NCBI GenBank assembly: GCA_036393295.1
Contig: DASWHF010000068.1
Span: 1-61,713 of the forward strand
Direction: 5' to 3'
Length of the DNA stretch: 61,713 nt
Origin: DASWHF01 sp036393295
GTDB taxonomy: Bacteria > Pseudomonadota > Gammaproteobacteria > Acidiferrobacterales > UBA6901
Of this stretch, positions 34,146 to 42,940 are shown in pieces. The notes beneath the pieces are model-generated. The model ran no database searches. It was not told the origin of the DNA and saw only the letters and a program-made list of their open reading frames with translations. Position 1 is the stretch's first letter. Each line of letters opens with the position of its first letter. The translations under genes were made by a program, and so were the position numbers.

Positions 34146-36245
34146 GTGATTCACAATAGAGCTATCCTGACGGCATTGACGCGCGTCGCCCTGGGCGCGG
34201 CGTTCGCCGTTCCGGTCGCGGTCGCGGCGCCGCCGGTCAAGGACTGGGCGCCGACGCTCGAGCCGGCCGCGCGGCAAGGCGTGCGCGGGCCGTCGGACCC
34301 GATCCGGTTGATATTGCCGAGCCTGCCGGTCGCGGTGCTTCAGACCCTGAGCCTCGAGCTCGACGGTCTCGATGTCACCGGCATGGTGGCGAGCGACGGC
34401 AAGCAGGCGACCTTCACGCCGCCGCAGCCGCTCGCCTACGGCCGGCACGAGCTGCGCCTGCTCGAGAACGCTCCGGACGGCAGCATCATCGAGCGCGCCG
34501 CCTGGACCATAGAAGTCCGCAAGACCCGCGCCTTCCGCGAGGCCGACGCGCAGCTCGCGGCGACCGTCATCGGCAGCTATCGCGTCGACGACAATCACCT
34601 GGAGAATCTCCCCGACGAGTTCCAGTCGAGCGGCGGCGCGCAGTTCCAGGGCGTGATCGCCGACGGCAACTGGCGTTCGACCGGTTACCTGGATGTCCTC
34701 TACAACAGCCAGCTCGCCCAGACCCCGACCCAGCAGCGTCGCACCGACCTCGGCCAGTTCCTGGTCACCGGCGCCCTGGGCGACGAACGCTTCAATGGCG
34801 TCGCCCAGGCCGGCCACCACAACGTTCTGCCCGAGAGCCTGATCGCCCAGGGCTTCCTGCGGCGTGGCGTGTCGGCCGGGCTCAACGCCGGCGGCGGCAT
34901 CGCCTCGGCGAGCGTGTTCAGCCAGAGCACCGCGGACATCATCGGCTTTCAGCGCGGACTCGGCGTGAGCGATGCCGAGCGCCGCACCGACGGCGTCACC
35001 GCCAGCGGCCGTCCGATCCCGGGCAGCCCCGACGCGCTGGTGCTGACCGGCACCTGGCTCAACGGCGAGGGCCCCGATCAGACCGGCGCCGTGGTCGGCG
35101 GCGATCCGACCGTGACCAGCGGCAAGGCCTATAGCGTGGTCGCCGACAGCAACCTGTTCACCCGGCGCCTGCGGCTGCGCGGCGAGTACGCCGCCACCGA
35201 TTTCGATTTCGACGGGCGCGGCCGTGACATCGACAGTGACGGCGTCGTCGATTTCGACGCGCCCGAGGAGTCGGCCGACGCCTACGCGGTATTGATCGCC
35301 TACACGCCGACCCATCAGCTCACGGTCGGCAACCAGCCGATGGTCTGGAACGTCGGCGTCGAGAACAAGCGCATCGGTACCTTCTTCCGCAGCCCGGCGA
35401 ATCCCGCGGGCGTCGCCGATCGCGACCTGGTCCGGCTGTTCGGCGGCGTGAACTGGGCCGGCCTCGACCTGCAGGCCTCGGTCGGCAGCGAGAAGAGCAA
35501 CGTCGACGATCTGGCGCTGATCGAGACGGTGCGCGGCCGGCGCAGCTACGCCGTGGCCAACTACGCGCCGCAGCCGGACTACGGCGTCCAGTCCGACGGC
35601 GGCCCGCCGCCGGCGCCGTGGTACGGGCAGCCGGCGTTTGCGTTGAGCTACGACCAGCTCGACCAGGAGGTCATCGACGCCAGCCCGACTGTGGCGGCCG
35701 GCGATTTCCGCTCCACCCAGCAGGTCGGCTTCACCGCGATGTTCAATTACACGACCTGGAACTGGATGCTGGCCGAGATCGTCGGCAAGGAGGAGGATCT
35801 CACCGGCGTCACGCCGGACCGCCGCACCCGCACCACCCAGGCGCAGGCGGGGTTCCTGATCGCGAACCGGCTGCAGCTCGGGCCGAGCGTCGCTGTCACC
35901 AATGTCGAGGAGCTGAACCCGCAGCGCGACAGCCAGACGCTCACGGCCGGCCTCAACGCCAGCTATGCTTTCACCCAGAGCATCTCCGCCGGCCTGGGAT
36001 ATGTGTTGAACCGCGAGGACGCCTCGGACGACCTAACCGACAGGACCACGCGCGACCTGACCGGTTACCTGAGCTGGGCGGCGATCCGGCCGCGCGGGCT
36101 GCTGCCGGGGCTGACGCTTTCTTTGGAAGGGCTCTATCACGACGAGACCGGCGACGTCATCATCGTGCCGGGCACCACCGCGCTGCCCGGCAACAGCTAT
36201 CAGATCTTCGTTAAGGCCGCGGTGTCGTGGCAGGCCGTTTACTAA
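34146..36245 (+). CDS. Putative outer-membrane beta-barrel protein
   Basis: A 699-residue exported protein of unknown function, GTG start at 34146. A signal peptide covers residues 1-28 (cleavage near VAVAA). An Ig-like or Big-type segment lies near 40-125. From about 150 the sequence alternates polar and hydrophobic residues with many aromatic-ended strands, suggesting a beta-barrel of some 16-20 strands, and it closes with KAAVSWQAVY. A DxDSDG-like acidic stretch near residues 360-375 could bind calcium. It begins the accessory block between queA and tgt. Its TAA stop is the target of the MITE that follows. The barrel assignment is pattern-based. Confidence 0.7.
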   Translation: MIHNRAILTALTRVALGAAFAVPVAVAAPPVKDWAPTLEPAARQGVRGPSDPIRLILPSLPVAVLQTLSLELDGLDVTGMVASDGKQATFTPPQPLAYGRHELRLLENAPDGSIIERAAWTIEVRKTRAFREADAQLAATVIGSYRVDDNHLENLPDEFQSSGGAQFQGVIADGNWRSTGYLDVLYNSQLAQTPTQQRRTDLGQFLVTGALGDERFNGVAQAGHHNVLPESLIAQGFLRRGVSAGLNAGGGIASASVFSQSTADIIGFQRGLGVSDAERRTDGVTASGRPIPGSPDALVLTGTWLNGEGPDQTGAVVGGDPTVTSGKAYSVVADSNLFTRRLRLRGEYAATDFDFDGRGRDIDSDGVVDFDAPEESADAYAVLIAYTPTHQLTVGNQPMVWNVGVENKRIGTFFRSPANPAGVADRDLVRLFGGVNWAGLDLQASVGSEKSNVDDLALIETVRGRRSYAVANYAPQPDYGVQSDGGPPPAPWYGQPAFALSYDQLDQEVIDASPTVAAGDFRSTQQVGFTAMFNYTTWNWMLAEIVGKEEDLTGVTPDRRTRTTQAQAGFLIANRLQLGPSVAVTNVEELNPQRDSQTLTAGLNASYAFTQSISAGLGYVLNREDASDDLTDRTTRDLTGYLSWAAIRPRGLLPGLTLSLEGLYHDETGDVIIVPGTTALPGNSYQIFVKAAVSWQAVY

Positions 36246-36365
36246 GAGCACCTAACAAAATGAGAAACGGGTGTAGGGTGCGTCCCACGCACCGCTTAAT
36301 ATTCCGGTGCGCAGGGCGCACCCTACGGTTCGGCGTTGAATGCGAGGTCATTTTGTTAGGCACTC
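36246..36365. mobile_element. MITE with 18-bp terminal inverted repeats and TAA duplication
   Basis: The left end (36246-36263) and right end (36348-36365) are inverted repeats matching at 16 of 18 positions (GAGCACCTAACAAAATGA against GAGTGCCTAACAAAATGA). TAA flanks both sides (36243-36245 and 36366-36368), a 3-bp target duplication. The 120-bp element contains an inner inverted repeat (GTAGGGTGCG...CGCACCCTAC) and no gene. GAG-starting ends with TNA duplications suggest mobilisation by an IS5-family transposase. The left TAA is the stop codon of the preceding gene. Confidence 0.85.
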
Positions 36366-36378
36366 TAAGGAGCCGTGC

Positions 36379-37173
36379 ATGATGCGAGTCGATATATCCG
36401 TGATCGCCGCCGCGCTGGCGGCGAGCCTGCTCGCCGTGCCGGCGGGGCAGGCGGCCGTAACGGGCGTGGCAGCCTCGCCGAGCGGCGCGCGCGTGCCGGT
36501 TGCACGTGCTGTCAGCGTCAGCGCCGGTTGGAGTGTCACGACCAACAGTGCGGGCGGCGTGACGCTCAGCTCCGCCCAGGGCGTGTTCCGCACGCCGAGC
36601 GCCGTGACGCTCGCCACGGTCAACAAGCCGCTGACGCAGACCGTGGCGGGCCCCGGCACCGCGACAATCACCGAGCGCGTGCTGGTGCCGGCGGACATTA
36701 TCAAGCGCGCCCAGCAGGCCGGGGCCACGCAGATCATTTACGAGCGCAGCTTCGACGACGGCGGCGGCGCGGCCACCGGACAGATCGTGCTGAGCCTCGC
36801 CACGGCCGCGGCCGCCAGCTTCAGCCTGTCGCGCCTGGAGCTCGGCTTCGACGACGGCAAGCCGCTGCGCGTCGTGCGCCGCGGCGACGCGCTCAAGCCG
36901 CGCGCCGAGGTCGCCGCGGTCGGCGCGGGCATGCTGCGCGGCGTCTGGGAGATCGCCGGGCCGGGCCCGGCGGCCGGCGACGCGCCGGAGTTCCGCGCGC
37001 TCGAGCCCGTGACCCGCGCGCTCGGCGCCGGCGACGCCGTGACCCTGACGGGTCCCAAGCTGCCGACCGACACCGCCGGCCTGTACCAGGTCCGGCTGCG
37101 CGTCGAGCGGCCGGAGCCGGGATTCGAGCTGCCGGTGCTGCGCTATGTGGTCGGCGCGGACAACAAGAACTGA
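36379..37173 (+). CDS. Secreted protein of unknown function, paralogue 1
   Basis: A 264-residue protein with a clear signal peptide (residues 1-24, ending AGQAA). The mature part looks all-beta: repeated T/S/V-rich strands, LPTDTAGLYQVRLRV near the end and a closing PVLRYVVG. It shares order and motifs with the next gene (VNKPLTQTV against VNKTISTVF; GVWEIAGPGPAAG against GTWEVAGPGSTAG; LRYVVG against LRYFVG), so the two are tandem paralogues. AAGGAG precedes ATG ATG at 36379. I do not recognise a named domain. Confidence 0.75.
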   Translation: MMRVDISVIAAALAASLLAVPAGQAAVTGVAASPSGARVPVARAVSVSAGWSVTTNSAGGVTLSSAQGVFRTPSAVTLATVNKPLTQTVAGPGTATITERVLVPADIIKRAQQAGATQIIYERSFDDGGGAATGQIVLSLATAAAASFSLSRLELGFDDGKPLRVVRRGDALKPRAEVAAVGAGMLRGVWEIAGPGPAAGDAPEFRALEPVTRALGAGDAVTLTGPKLPTDTAGLYQVRLRVERPEPGFELPVLRYVVGADNKN

Positions 37174-37186
37174 GACAGGAGGCGGT

Positions 37187-38365
37187 ATGCTGCGTCTGGT
37201 CAAGCTGTACGCCTTCGGGGTGCTCGTGCTCATCGCGCTGCCGGTTCAGGCCGTAATTACCTCCGTCACGACCACGCCGACCCAGATCAATGTGCCAATC
37301 GATCGACCCACCACACTCACCGTGGTATGGAACGTGACCGAATCGGGGGCGCCGGGCGCGCCCATCACGATCAGTTCGGCGTCGGGCGAGTTTCGCGACA
37401 GCGAGTTCGGTAATCTTCTGCTGGGCACCGTCAACAAAACGATCTCGACGGTCTTCGCACCGGCCGGCAGAACTGAAGTGGTGAGGATCAGTGAAACGCT
37501 GGTAATACCGGCGGCGCTGATCCAGCGCGCCCGCAGCCTTGGTCTCGGCAGCTTCGTCTATGTCCGCACGTTCTCGCCGTTCGCCACCGACACCACCGGT
37601 TCCATCACCTTCCGCATCAGCTCGGGCGCCGCGGGCGGCTTCGGCATCAACCGCCTGGCGCTGACCTTCGACGACGGCAGCGCGGTGCGCGTGGTGCCGG
37701 TCAAAACCCCGCTGCACGTTCAGGCACAGGTGAGCTACACCGGCAGCGGTCTGTTGCAGGGCACCTGGGAGGTCGCGGGCCCCGGCAGCACGGCCGGCGA
37801 GCCGATCTTCCGGCCGCTGCGGACGCTGCGCCAGCACCTGATCGCCGGCGACAGCCAGACCCTGGCCGGTCCCGATCTGCCCACCGACGTGAGCGGTTTC
37901 TACCTGGCGCGGCTGCGGCTCACCGATCCGCTGCCGGGCTTCGAGCCGCCGACGCTGCGCTACTTCGTCGGCGAGGCCGGCATCGGCGGCATCCCGCCGC
38001 GGCCGTTCGCGCTGTCGACCCCGCCGGACGGCGCGCTGCTGGCCGGCGATACCCGCTTCGCCTGGCAGGGGGTCGACGGCGCGCGCGCCTATCGGCTCGA
38101 GATCTACGCCGGCCCCGACGACCCGGCGCCGGATCTGCCGAGCCTCGGCAGCGAGAGCGTCGATCCGCGCCCGACCGCCGCGAACCTGCGCGAACCGCCG
38201 GTCACCGGCATGCTGGTGCCGGCCAAGCAGACGCAGACCGCGTTGACCGTGGCCGCGCGCCAGCGTCTCGAGCCGGGGCGCAGCTACCTGTGGCGGGTGC
38301 GCGCCGTGGGCCGCGACGGTGTCATCATAGGCGAGAGCCCGGTGCGGGAGATGCGCACACCGTGA
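37187..38365 (+). CDS. Secreted protein of unknown function, paralogue 2 with C-terminal Fn3-like domain
   Basis: A 392-residue exported protein (signal to about residue 22). Residues 25-260 align by motif with the preceding gene product. The extra C-terminal part (about 268-392) has the look of a fibronectin type III-like domain: ALSTPPDGALL, FAWQGVDGARAYRLEIYAG, and SYLWRVRAVGRDG. Such domains often bind carbohydrate or protein at the surface. It lies 13 bases after paralogue 1 and 22 bases before the sigma factor gene, so all are likely one operon. Confidence 0.75.
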   Translation: MLRLVKLYAFGVLVLIALPVQAVITSVTTTPTQINVPIDRPTTLTVVWNVTESGAPGAPITISSASGEFRDSEFGNLLLGTVNKTISTVFAPAGRTEVVRISETLVIPAALIQRARSLGLGSFVYVRTFSPFATDTTGSITFRISSGAAGGFGINRLALTFDDGSAVRVVPVKTPLHVQAQVSYTGSGLLQGTWEVAGPGSTAGEPIFRPLRTLRQHLIAGDSQTLAGPDLPTDVSGFYLARLRLTDPLPGFEPPTLRYFVGEAGIGGIPPRPFALSTPPDGALLAGDTRFAWQGVDGARAYRLEIYAGPDDPAPDLPSLGSESVDPRPTAANLREPPVTGMLVPAKQTQTALTVAARQRLEPGRSYLWRVRAVGRDGVIIGESPVREMRTP

Positions 38366-38387
38366 GCCGGTTCCGGCGGGAGGCGCG

Positions 38388-38948
38388 ATGCGCTCGAGGG
38401 TGAACGATGTCGAGGCGAGCAGCGCGCTGCTGGCGCGCATCGCGCAAGGCAACGAGGCCGCACTCAAGGACTTCTATCACGCCTATCACGGCCGCGTGTA
38501 CGCCTTCGCGCTGCGCCGCTTGAACGATCCGGCCGACGCCGCCGACGTGCTCAACGAGGTCATGCTGGAGGTGTGGCGCAAGGCGGAGCGCTTCGAGGGC
38601 CGCTCGCAGCCGCTCACCTGGGTGCTGGGCATCGCCCATCACAAGGTGCTCGACAGCCTGCGGCGCCGCAAGGCGCATCTGAACGAGGACGACGCCGGCC
38701 TCGACCAGCTCGCGGACGAGGGCCCGACCGCCAGCGACGCCCTGGCCGGCGCCCAGGACGCCGAGCGCCTGCGGCGTTGCCTGGAGGAGCTGTCCGACGC
38801 CCACCGCCAGGTCGTGCACCTGGCGTACTTCGAGGACCTGCCGTATCCGGAGATCGCCGAGATCGTCGATTGCCCGGTCGGCACCGTGAAAACGCGCATG
38901 TTCCATGCCAAACAGCTGCTCAAGCGCTGCCTGGGCCGGGCCGCGTGA
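38388..38948 (+). CDS. ECF-type RNA polymerase sigma factor
   Basis: A 186-residue sigma-70 family factor with only regions 2 and 4. Region 2 is residues 22-88 (ALRRLNDPADAADVLNEVML, then a WVLGIAHHKVLDSLRRR segment). Region 4 is 125-180 (LSDAHRQVVHLAYFEDL and a PYPEIAEIVDCPVGTVKTRM helix-turn-helix). GGGAGG lies just upstream of the ATG. A zinc-finger anti-sigma gene follows after 272 bp containing a repeat, so this is a regulated cell-envelope response pair. Confidence 0.93.
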   Translation: MRSRVNDVEASSALLARIAQGNEAALKDFYHAYHGRVYAFALRRLNDPADAADVLNEVMLEVWRKAERFEGRSQPLTWVLGIAHHKVLDSLRRRKAHLNEDDAGLDQLADEGPTASDALAGAQDAERLRRCLEELSDAHRQVVHLAYFEDLPYPEIAEIVDCPVGTVKTRMFHAKQLLKRCLGRAA

Positions 38949-39005
38949 TGGTTTGATGTTGAGGGAATTGCCGGCGGCTGTGTCGCCTCGGAGGGGTTGG
39001 GATTG

Positions 39006-39119
39006 GCCACGGGGGTCACGGGGAACACGGGGGAAGATAAAGTGAAATGACGAGCTGGAGCCACCACGCCAGACCGTCGCCAATGTCATTTTCCCCGTGA
39101 TCCCCGTGATCCCCGTGGC
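39006..39119. repeat. Inverted arms of CACGGGG 9-mer repeats
   Basis: The left arm (39006-39036) is built of CCACGGGGG/TCACGGGGA/ACACGGGGG units. The right arm (39083-39119) is the complement (CCCCGTGAT repeated). It fills most of the 272-bp gap between the sigma and anti-sigma genes. The same family occurs at 49969-50160 and 61317-61397. Confidence 0.88.
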
Positions 39120-39220
39120 GTATTCATCAACATTGCCAAAGCCACGAAACCCGCTAGGATGAACCCTCCGGCCCGGCCGGCCGACTCAAAGGAAAGCCCG
39201 ACGCCAACGAGGTGCCTGCC

Positions 39221-39805
39221 GTGAACGCCCAGCCCGACCATCCCGACGATCTGCTGCCCTGGTACGCCAACGATACCCTGGCGGGCGCCGAGCGCGAGCG
39301 CGTCGAGGCGCATCTTAGCGCCTGCCCGCGCTGCCGCGACGAGCTAAAGCTGCTCAAGATGGTGCGCGCCGGGGTGCAGAGCACGCCAGTCGAGCCGCCG
39401 ACCGAATTCGGCCTCAAGCGCCTGCTGCGCGACGTGCGCCGCGAGGCGCCACATACGGCGCGGCCGCGCCTGTGGTGGCAGCCGGCGCTGGCCGCGGCCG
39501 CCCTGGTGATCGTGATTCAGGGCATGCTGCTGATCAATCTGTGGCCGCGCGACAGCGGCATCGTGCCGCTCGGCGAGCCGCCGATCGCGCATCTGCAGGT
39601 GCGCTTCGCGCCGCAGGCGACCGAGGCGGAGATGCGCGCCGTGCTCGCGGCGGTCGACGGCGTGATCGTCGACGGGCCGGGCGCCCTGGGCCTGTACCGC
39701 ATCCGCCTGACCGGCGGCGCCGACAGCGAGGCCGTGGCGAGCGCCCTGCACACGCTGCGGGCGCAGGCGCCGGTGGTGGCCGAGGCGAGTCCGGAGCCGC
39801 GTTGA
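39221..39805 (+). CDS. Zinc-finger anti-sigma factor with subtilase-propeptide-like periplasmic domain
   Basis: A 194-residue single-pass membrane protein. The cytoplasmic zf-HC2 anti-sigma domain has His31, Cys35 and Cys38 (HLSACPRC). A membrane helix spans about 87-107. The periplasmic part (122-190) reads HLQVRFAPQATEAEMRAV and DGPGALGLYRIRL, the pattern of inhibitor-I9/fervidolysin-type protease propeptides. GTG 39221 is chosen because GAGGTG lies at normal distance; GTG 39212 is the alternative. The stop overlaps the ATG of the subtilase gene (TGATG). A role in sensing or restraining that protease is inferred. Confidence 0.85.
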   Translation: MNAQPDHPDDLLPWYANDTLAGAERERVEAHLSACPRCRDELKLLKMVRAGVQSTPVEPPTEFGLKRLLRDVRREAPHTARPRLWWQPALAAAALVIVIQGMLLINLWPRDSGIVPLGEPPIAHLQVRFAPQATEAEMRAVLAAVDGVIVDGPGALGLYRIRLTGGADSEAVASALHTLRAQAPVVAEASPEPR

Positions 39806-41631
39806 TGCGGTCCACGGTCCCGACGCGGCGGAGCGAACCGATGCGCGGGCGGGTGAGACTGGCGGTCATACGTTGCAGCGCCGGGCTGATACTGCTGGCG
39901 AGTCCGGCGAGCTTCGCGGCCGGCGGCACGCTGGCCATCGACAAGACCGTGACCACGACCCCGGTGCTGGTGAGCCCGACGCCCGTCATGACGGTGGGCC
40001 CGGTCATCACGGCGGTCGAGCCGACCGCCTGCGTCAATCCCGGCAACGCGATCACCGTGCGCGGCAGCAACTTCGGCAGCGGCTCCGGGCGCCTGGTGCG
40101 CGTCACCGGCAACGGCGTGAATCTCAATCTCAAGCACAGCTCCTGGACCGCCGGCGCGATCGCCGCGACCGTGCCCGGCGCCGGCCTGCAGGCCGGGCGC
40201 AGCTACAACGTCGGCATCGTCGACACCGGCACCGGGAAGTGGTTGAGCAATACCGACAAGAGCTTCTCGCTGTGCGGCGGTGTCAGCAGTTTCGGCGCCA
40301 GCGCTCCGCTGACCGCCATCAAGACGCCGACGATCGGGGGCGCACCCGCGACCGTGACGCCGCCAGCACCGACGCCGCCGCCGGGTTCCGCGCCGGAGCC
40401 GGAATCCGATTGGAGCGGCAACGATGCCGGCGCGTACGATCCGGGCACGGCCGGCCGGGCGCCGGCCGGCGGTGGTACGCTGCTCGGCGGGGGCCTGCCG
40501 CCGCCGCCCCAGGATCTGCCGGCCGTGACGGCGCGTGACGACAAGGCCATCGAGCCCGGCGAGCTGGTGGTGGTGAGCGCGTCGATGAGCGAGGCCCAGG
40601 CGCTCGCCGGACAGGCCACCGGCCTCGGCCTCGGCATCAAGCGGCGCAGCAATCTCTCCGGGCTCGGGTTCGTGGTCACGGTGTTCCGCGTGCCGCAGGG
40701 CATGGCGGTCGGCGACGCGCTCACGGCGCTGCGCCAGCTGGCGCCGGGCGCGTGGGCGGACGCCAATCATCGCTACGCCTTGCAGGGCGAGGAGGCACAG
40801 GGCTATGCCGCGACGCTGATCGGCTGGCAGCCGGCGGCATCGCACTGCGGACGCGGCGCGCGCATCGGCATGATCGATACCGGCATCGACAGCAAACATC
40901 CGCTGCTCGCCGGTCGCCGGCTCACGACCCGCTCGCTGCTGCCGGCCGGCGTGCGCAGCGCGCCGCCGGATCACGGCACCGCCACCGCCGCCTTGCTGAT
41001 CGGCAACACCGACGCTTCGGGCTTCGCCGGGCTGTTGCCCGACGCGCAGCTGTACGCCGCCAACGTGTTCCGCAGCCGCGGCCGCAAGGACGTCGACACC
41101 ACCGCCGAGTGGATCGTCGTGGCGCTCGACTGGCTGGCGGGCGAGAAGGTGCAGGTGATCAACCTGAGCCTGGGCGGTCCGCGCAATCTGCTGGTCGAGG
41201 CGGCGGTGCGGCGCCTGCTGGAGCGCGGCGTCGGGATCGTCGCGGCCGCCGGCAACGGCGGCGCCTCGGCGCCGCCGGTCTATCCGGCGGCACAACCCGG
41301 GGTGATCGCGACCACGGCGGTCGATGCGAAACTCAAGGTGTATCGCAAGGCCAACCGCGGAGACTATATAAGGTTCGCGGCGCCCGGCGTGGACGTCTGG
41401 ACGGCGGCGCCGGGCCAGGGCGGCGTGTACGTCTCCGGAACCTCGTACGCCACGCCGTTCGTGACCGCGGCGCTGGCGGCAGCCGGCGCGCGGCCGGACG
41501 CGATCAAGGACCTCGAACGCAAAGCGCGCGATCTCGGCGACGCCGGCCGCGATCCGGTGTACGGCGTCGGGCTCATCCAGGCGCCGGCCGCGTGCGGGCC
41601 GGCGGCGCCCAAGTCCGCGCGCAAGAAATAA
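39805..41631 (+). CDS. S8 subtilisin-family serine protease with N-terminal IPT/TIG-like domain
   Basis: A 608-residue exported protease. A signal-like segment lies near residues 14-39. An IPT/TIG-like domain is near 67-158 (ITAVEPTACVNPGNAITVRG). A Pro-rich linker and a propeptide-like region (about 250-328) precede the S8 domain. The catalytic triad is complete: Asp358 (GMIDTGID), His390 (DHGTATAAL) and Ser547 (SGTSYATPF), with Asn483 for the oxyanion hole. ATG 39805 overlaps the anti-sigma stop; ATG 39841 with its own GGAG is a possible shorter start. Its operon mates suggest control by, or action on, the sigma/anti-sigma pair. Confidence 0.9.
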   Translation: MRSTVPTRRSEPMRGRVRLAVIRCSAGLILLASPASFAAGGTLAIDKTVTTTPVLVSPTPVMTVGPVITAVEPTACVNPGNAITVRGSNFGSGSGRLVRVTGNGVNLNLKHSSWTAGAIAATVPGAGLQAGRSYNVGIVDTGTGKWLSNTDKSFSLCGGVSSFGASAPLTAIKTPTIGGAPATVTPPAPTPPPGSAPEPESDWSGNDAGAYDPGTAGRAPAGGGTLLGGGLPPPPQDLPAVTARDDKAIEPGELVVVSASMSEAQALAGQATGLGLGIKRRSNLSGLGFVVTVFRVPQGMAVGDALTALRQLAPGAWADANHRYALQGEEAQGYAATLIGWQPAASHCGRGARIGMIDTGIDSKHPLLAGRRLTTRSLLPAGVRSAPPDHGTATAALLIGNTDASGFAGLLPDAQLYAANVFRSRGRKDVDTTAEWIVVALDWLAGEKVQVINLSLGGPRNLLVEAAVRRLLERGVGIVAAAGNGGASAPPVYPAAQPGVIATTAVDAKLKVYRKANRGDYIRFAAPGVDVWTAAPGQGGVYVSGTSYATPFVTAALAAAGARPDAIKDLERKARDLGDAGRDPVYGVGLIQAPAACGPAAPKSARKK

Positions 41632-41720
41632 ACCCGTCTGATTGGTCGCCACATCGTCAGCGGTATGATCCACGGCGGTCGTGATACCATGCGCCCCGAA
41701 TTCCCATTCGCCGGTGTTCG

Positions 41721-42836
41721 ATGAAGTTCGAATCGTTGGGGCAGGACGGTGCCGCACGCCGCGGCCGCATGCGGTTCGCGCGCGGCACGGTCGAGACGCC
41801 GGCGTTCATGCCGGTCGGCACCTACGGCACGGTCAAGGCCATGACCCCCGAGGAGTTGCGCGCCACCGGCGCCGAGATCATTCTCGGCAACACCTTCCAT
41901 CTCATGCTGCGTCCCGGCACGGCGGTGGTGCGCGCCCACGGCGGGCTGCATCGCTTCATGCATTGGGATGGGCCGATCCTGACCGATTCCGGCGGGTTTC
42001 AGGTATTCAGTCTCGGCAAGATCCGCAAGCTCAGCGAGCAGGGCGTGCGCTTCCAGTCGCCGATAGACGGCGCGCCGGTGTTCCTCGGGCCGGAGGAGGC
42101 CATCGCCGTGCAGCAGGCCTTGGGCGCCGACATCCTGATGGTGTTCGACGAGTGCACGCCCTATCCGGCGAGCGAGCCGGAGGCGCGCGCCTCCATGGAG
42201 CTGTCCCTGCGCTGGGCGGAGCGCTCCAAGGCCGCGCACGCCGGTCACCCCGGCGCGCTGTTCGGCATCGTCCAGGGCGGCATGTACGAGCACTTGCGCG
42301 AGATCTCGCTCACGGGCCTGAAGCAGATCGGCTTCGACGGTTATGCCATCGGCGGGCTGTCGGTCGGCGAGCCCAAGCCGGAGATGCTGCGCATCCTGGG
42401 ACACTTGGCGCCGCAGCTGCCGGCCGATCGGCCGCGTTATCTCATGGGGGTGGGCACGCCCGAGGACCTGGTGGAGGCGGTGCGGCGCGGCATGGACATG
42501 TTCGACTGCGTGATGCCGACCCGCAACGCCCGCAACGGCTGGCTGTTCACCCACGACGGCGTGCTCAAGATCCGTCATGCCCGCTACGCGACCGACCTCG
42601 CCCCCCTCGATCCGCGCTGCGACTGCTATACCTGCCGCCACTACACGCGCGCCTATCTGCGCCACCTGCACCAGAGCAACGAGATCCTCGGCGCGCGGCT
42701 CAATACGCTGCACAACCTGCATTATTACCAGCGGCTAATGCAGGGCCTGCGCGAGGCCATCGCCGCCGGGCGACTTTCGGAATTCGTCGGGACGTTCTAT
42801 CGACTGCGCGGCCGGGACGTGCCGGCCACGGCTTGA
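41721..42836 (+). CDS. tgt: tRNA-guanine transglycosylase
   Basis: Exchanges G34 for preQ1 in GUN-anticodon tRNAs. The 371-residue protein has TPAFMPVGTYGTVK near the N-terminus. ILTDSGGFQVFSL carries the catalytic Asp, and FDECTPYPAS, GIVQGGMYEHLRE and GGLSVGEPK are conserved. A C-terminal zinc site CDCYTC...H is present. It heads the tgt-yajC-secD-secF series, the usual gammaproteobacterial order apart from queA being displaced upstream. Confidence 0.98.
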   Translation: MKFESLGQDGAARRGRMRFARGTVETPAFMPVGTYGTVKAMTPEELRATGAEIILGNTFHLMLRPGTAVVRAHGGLHRFMHWDGPILTDSGGFQVFSLGKIRKLSEQGVRFQSPIDGAPVFLGPEEAIAVQQALGADILMVFDECTPYPASEPEARASMELSLRWAERSKAAHAGHPGALFGIVQGGMYEHLREISLTGLKQIGFDGYAIGGLSVGEPKPEMLRILGHLAPQLPADRPRYLMGVGTPEDLVEAVRRGMDMFDCVMPTRNARNGWLFTHDGVLKIRHARYATDLAPLDPRCDCYTCRHYTRAYLRHLHQSNEILGARLNTLHNLHYYQRLMQGLREAIAAGRLSEFVGTFYRLRGRDVPATA

Positions 42837-42940
42837 CGCGCTATAATGCGCCGCTTGACGGCGGGGCGGGCGCCCCGGCGGTGTGCCCCGCGCGGCTTCC
42901 GGCCGCGCCTTTACATACATATATAAGGTATTGACGCCCC

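Noticed and set aside
42842..42847. Promoter for yajC-secDF at TATAAT
   Set aside because: No acceptable -35 hexamer or extended -10 is found at the right distance.
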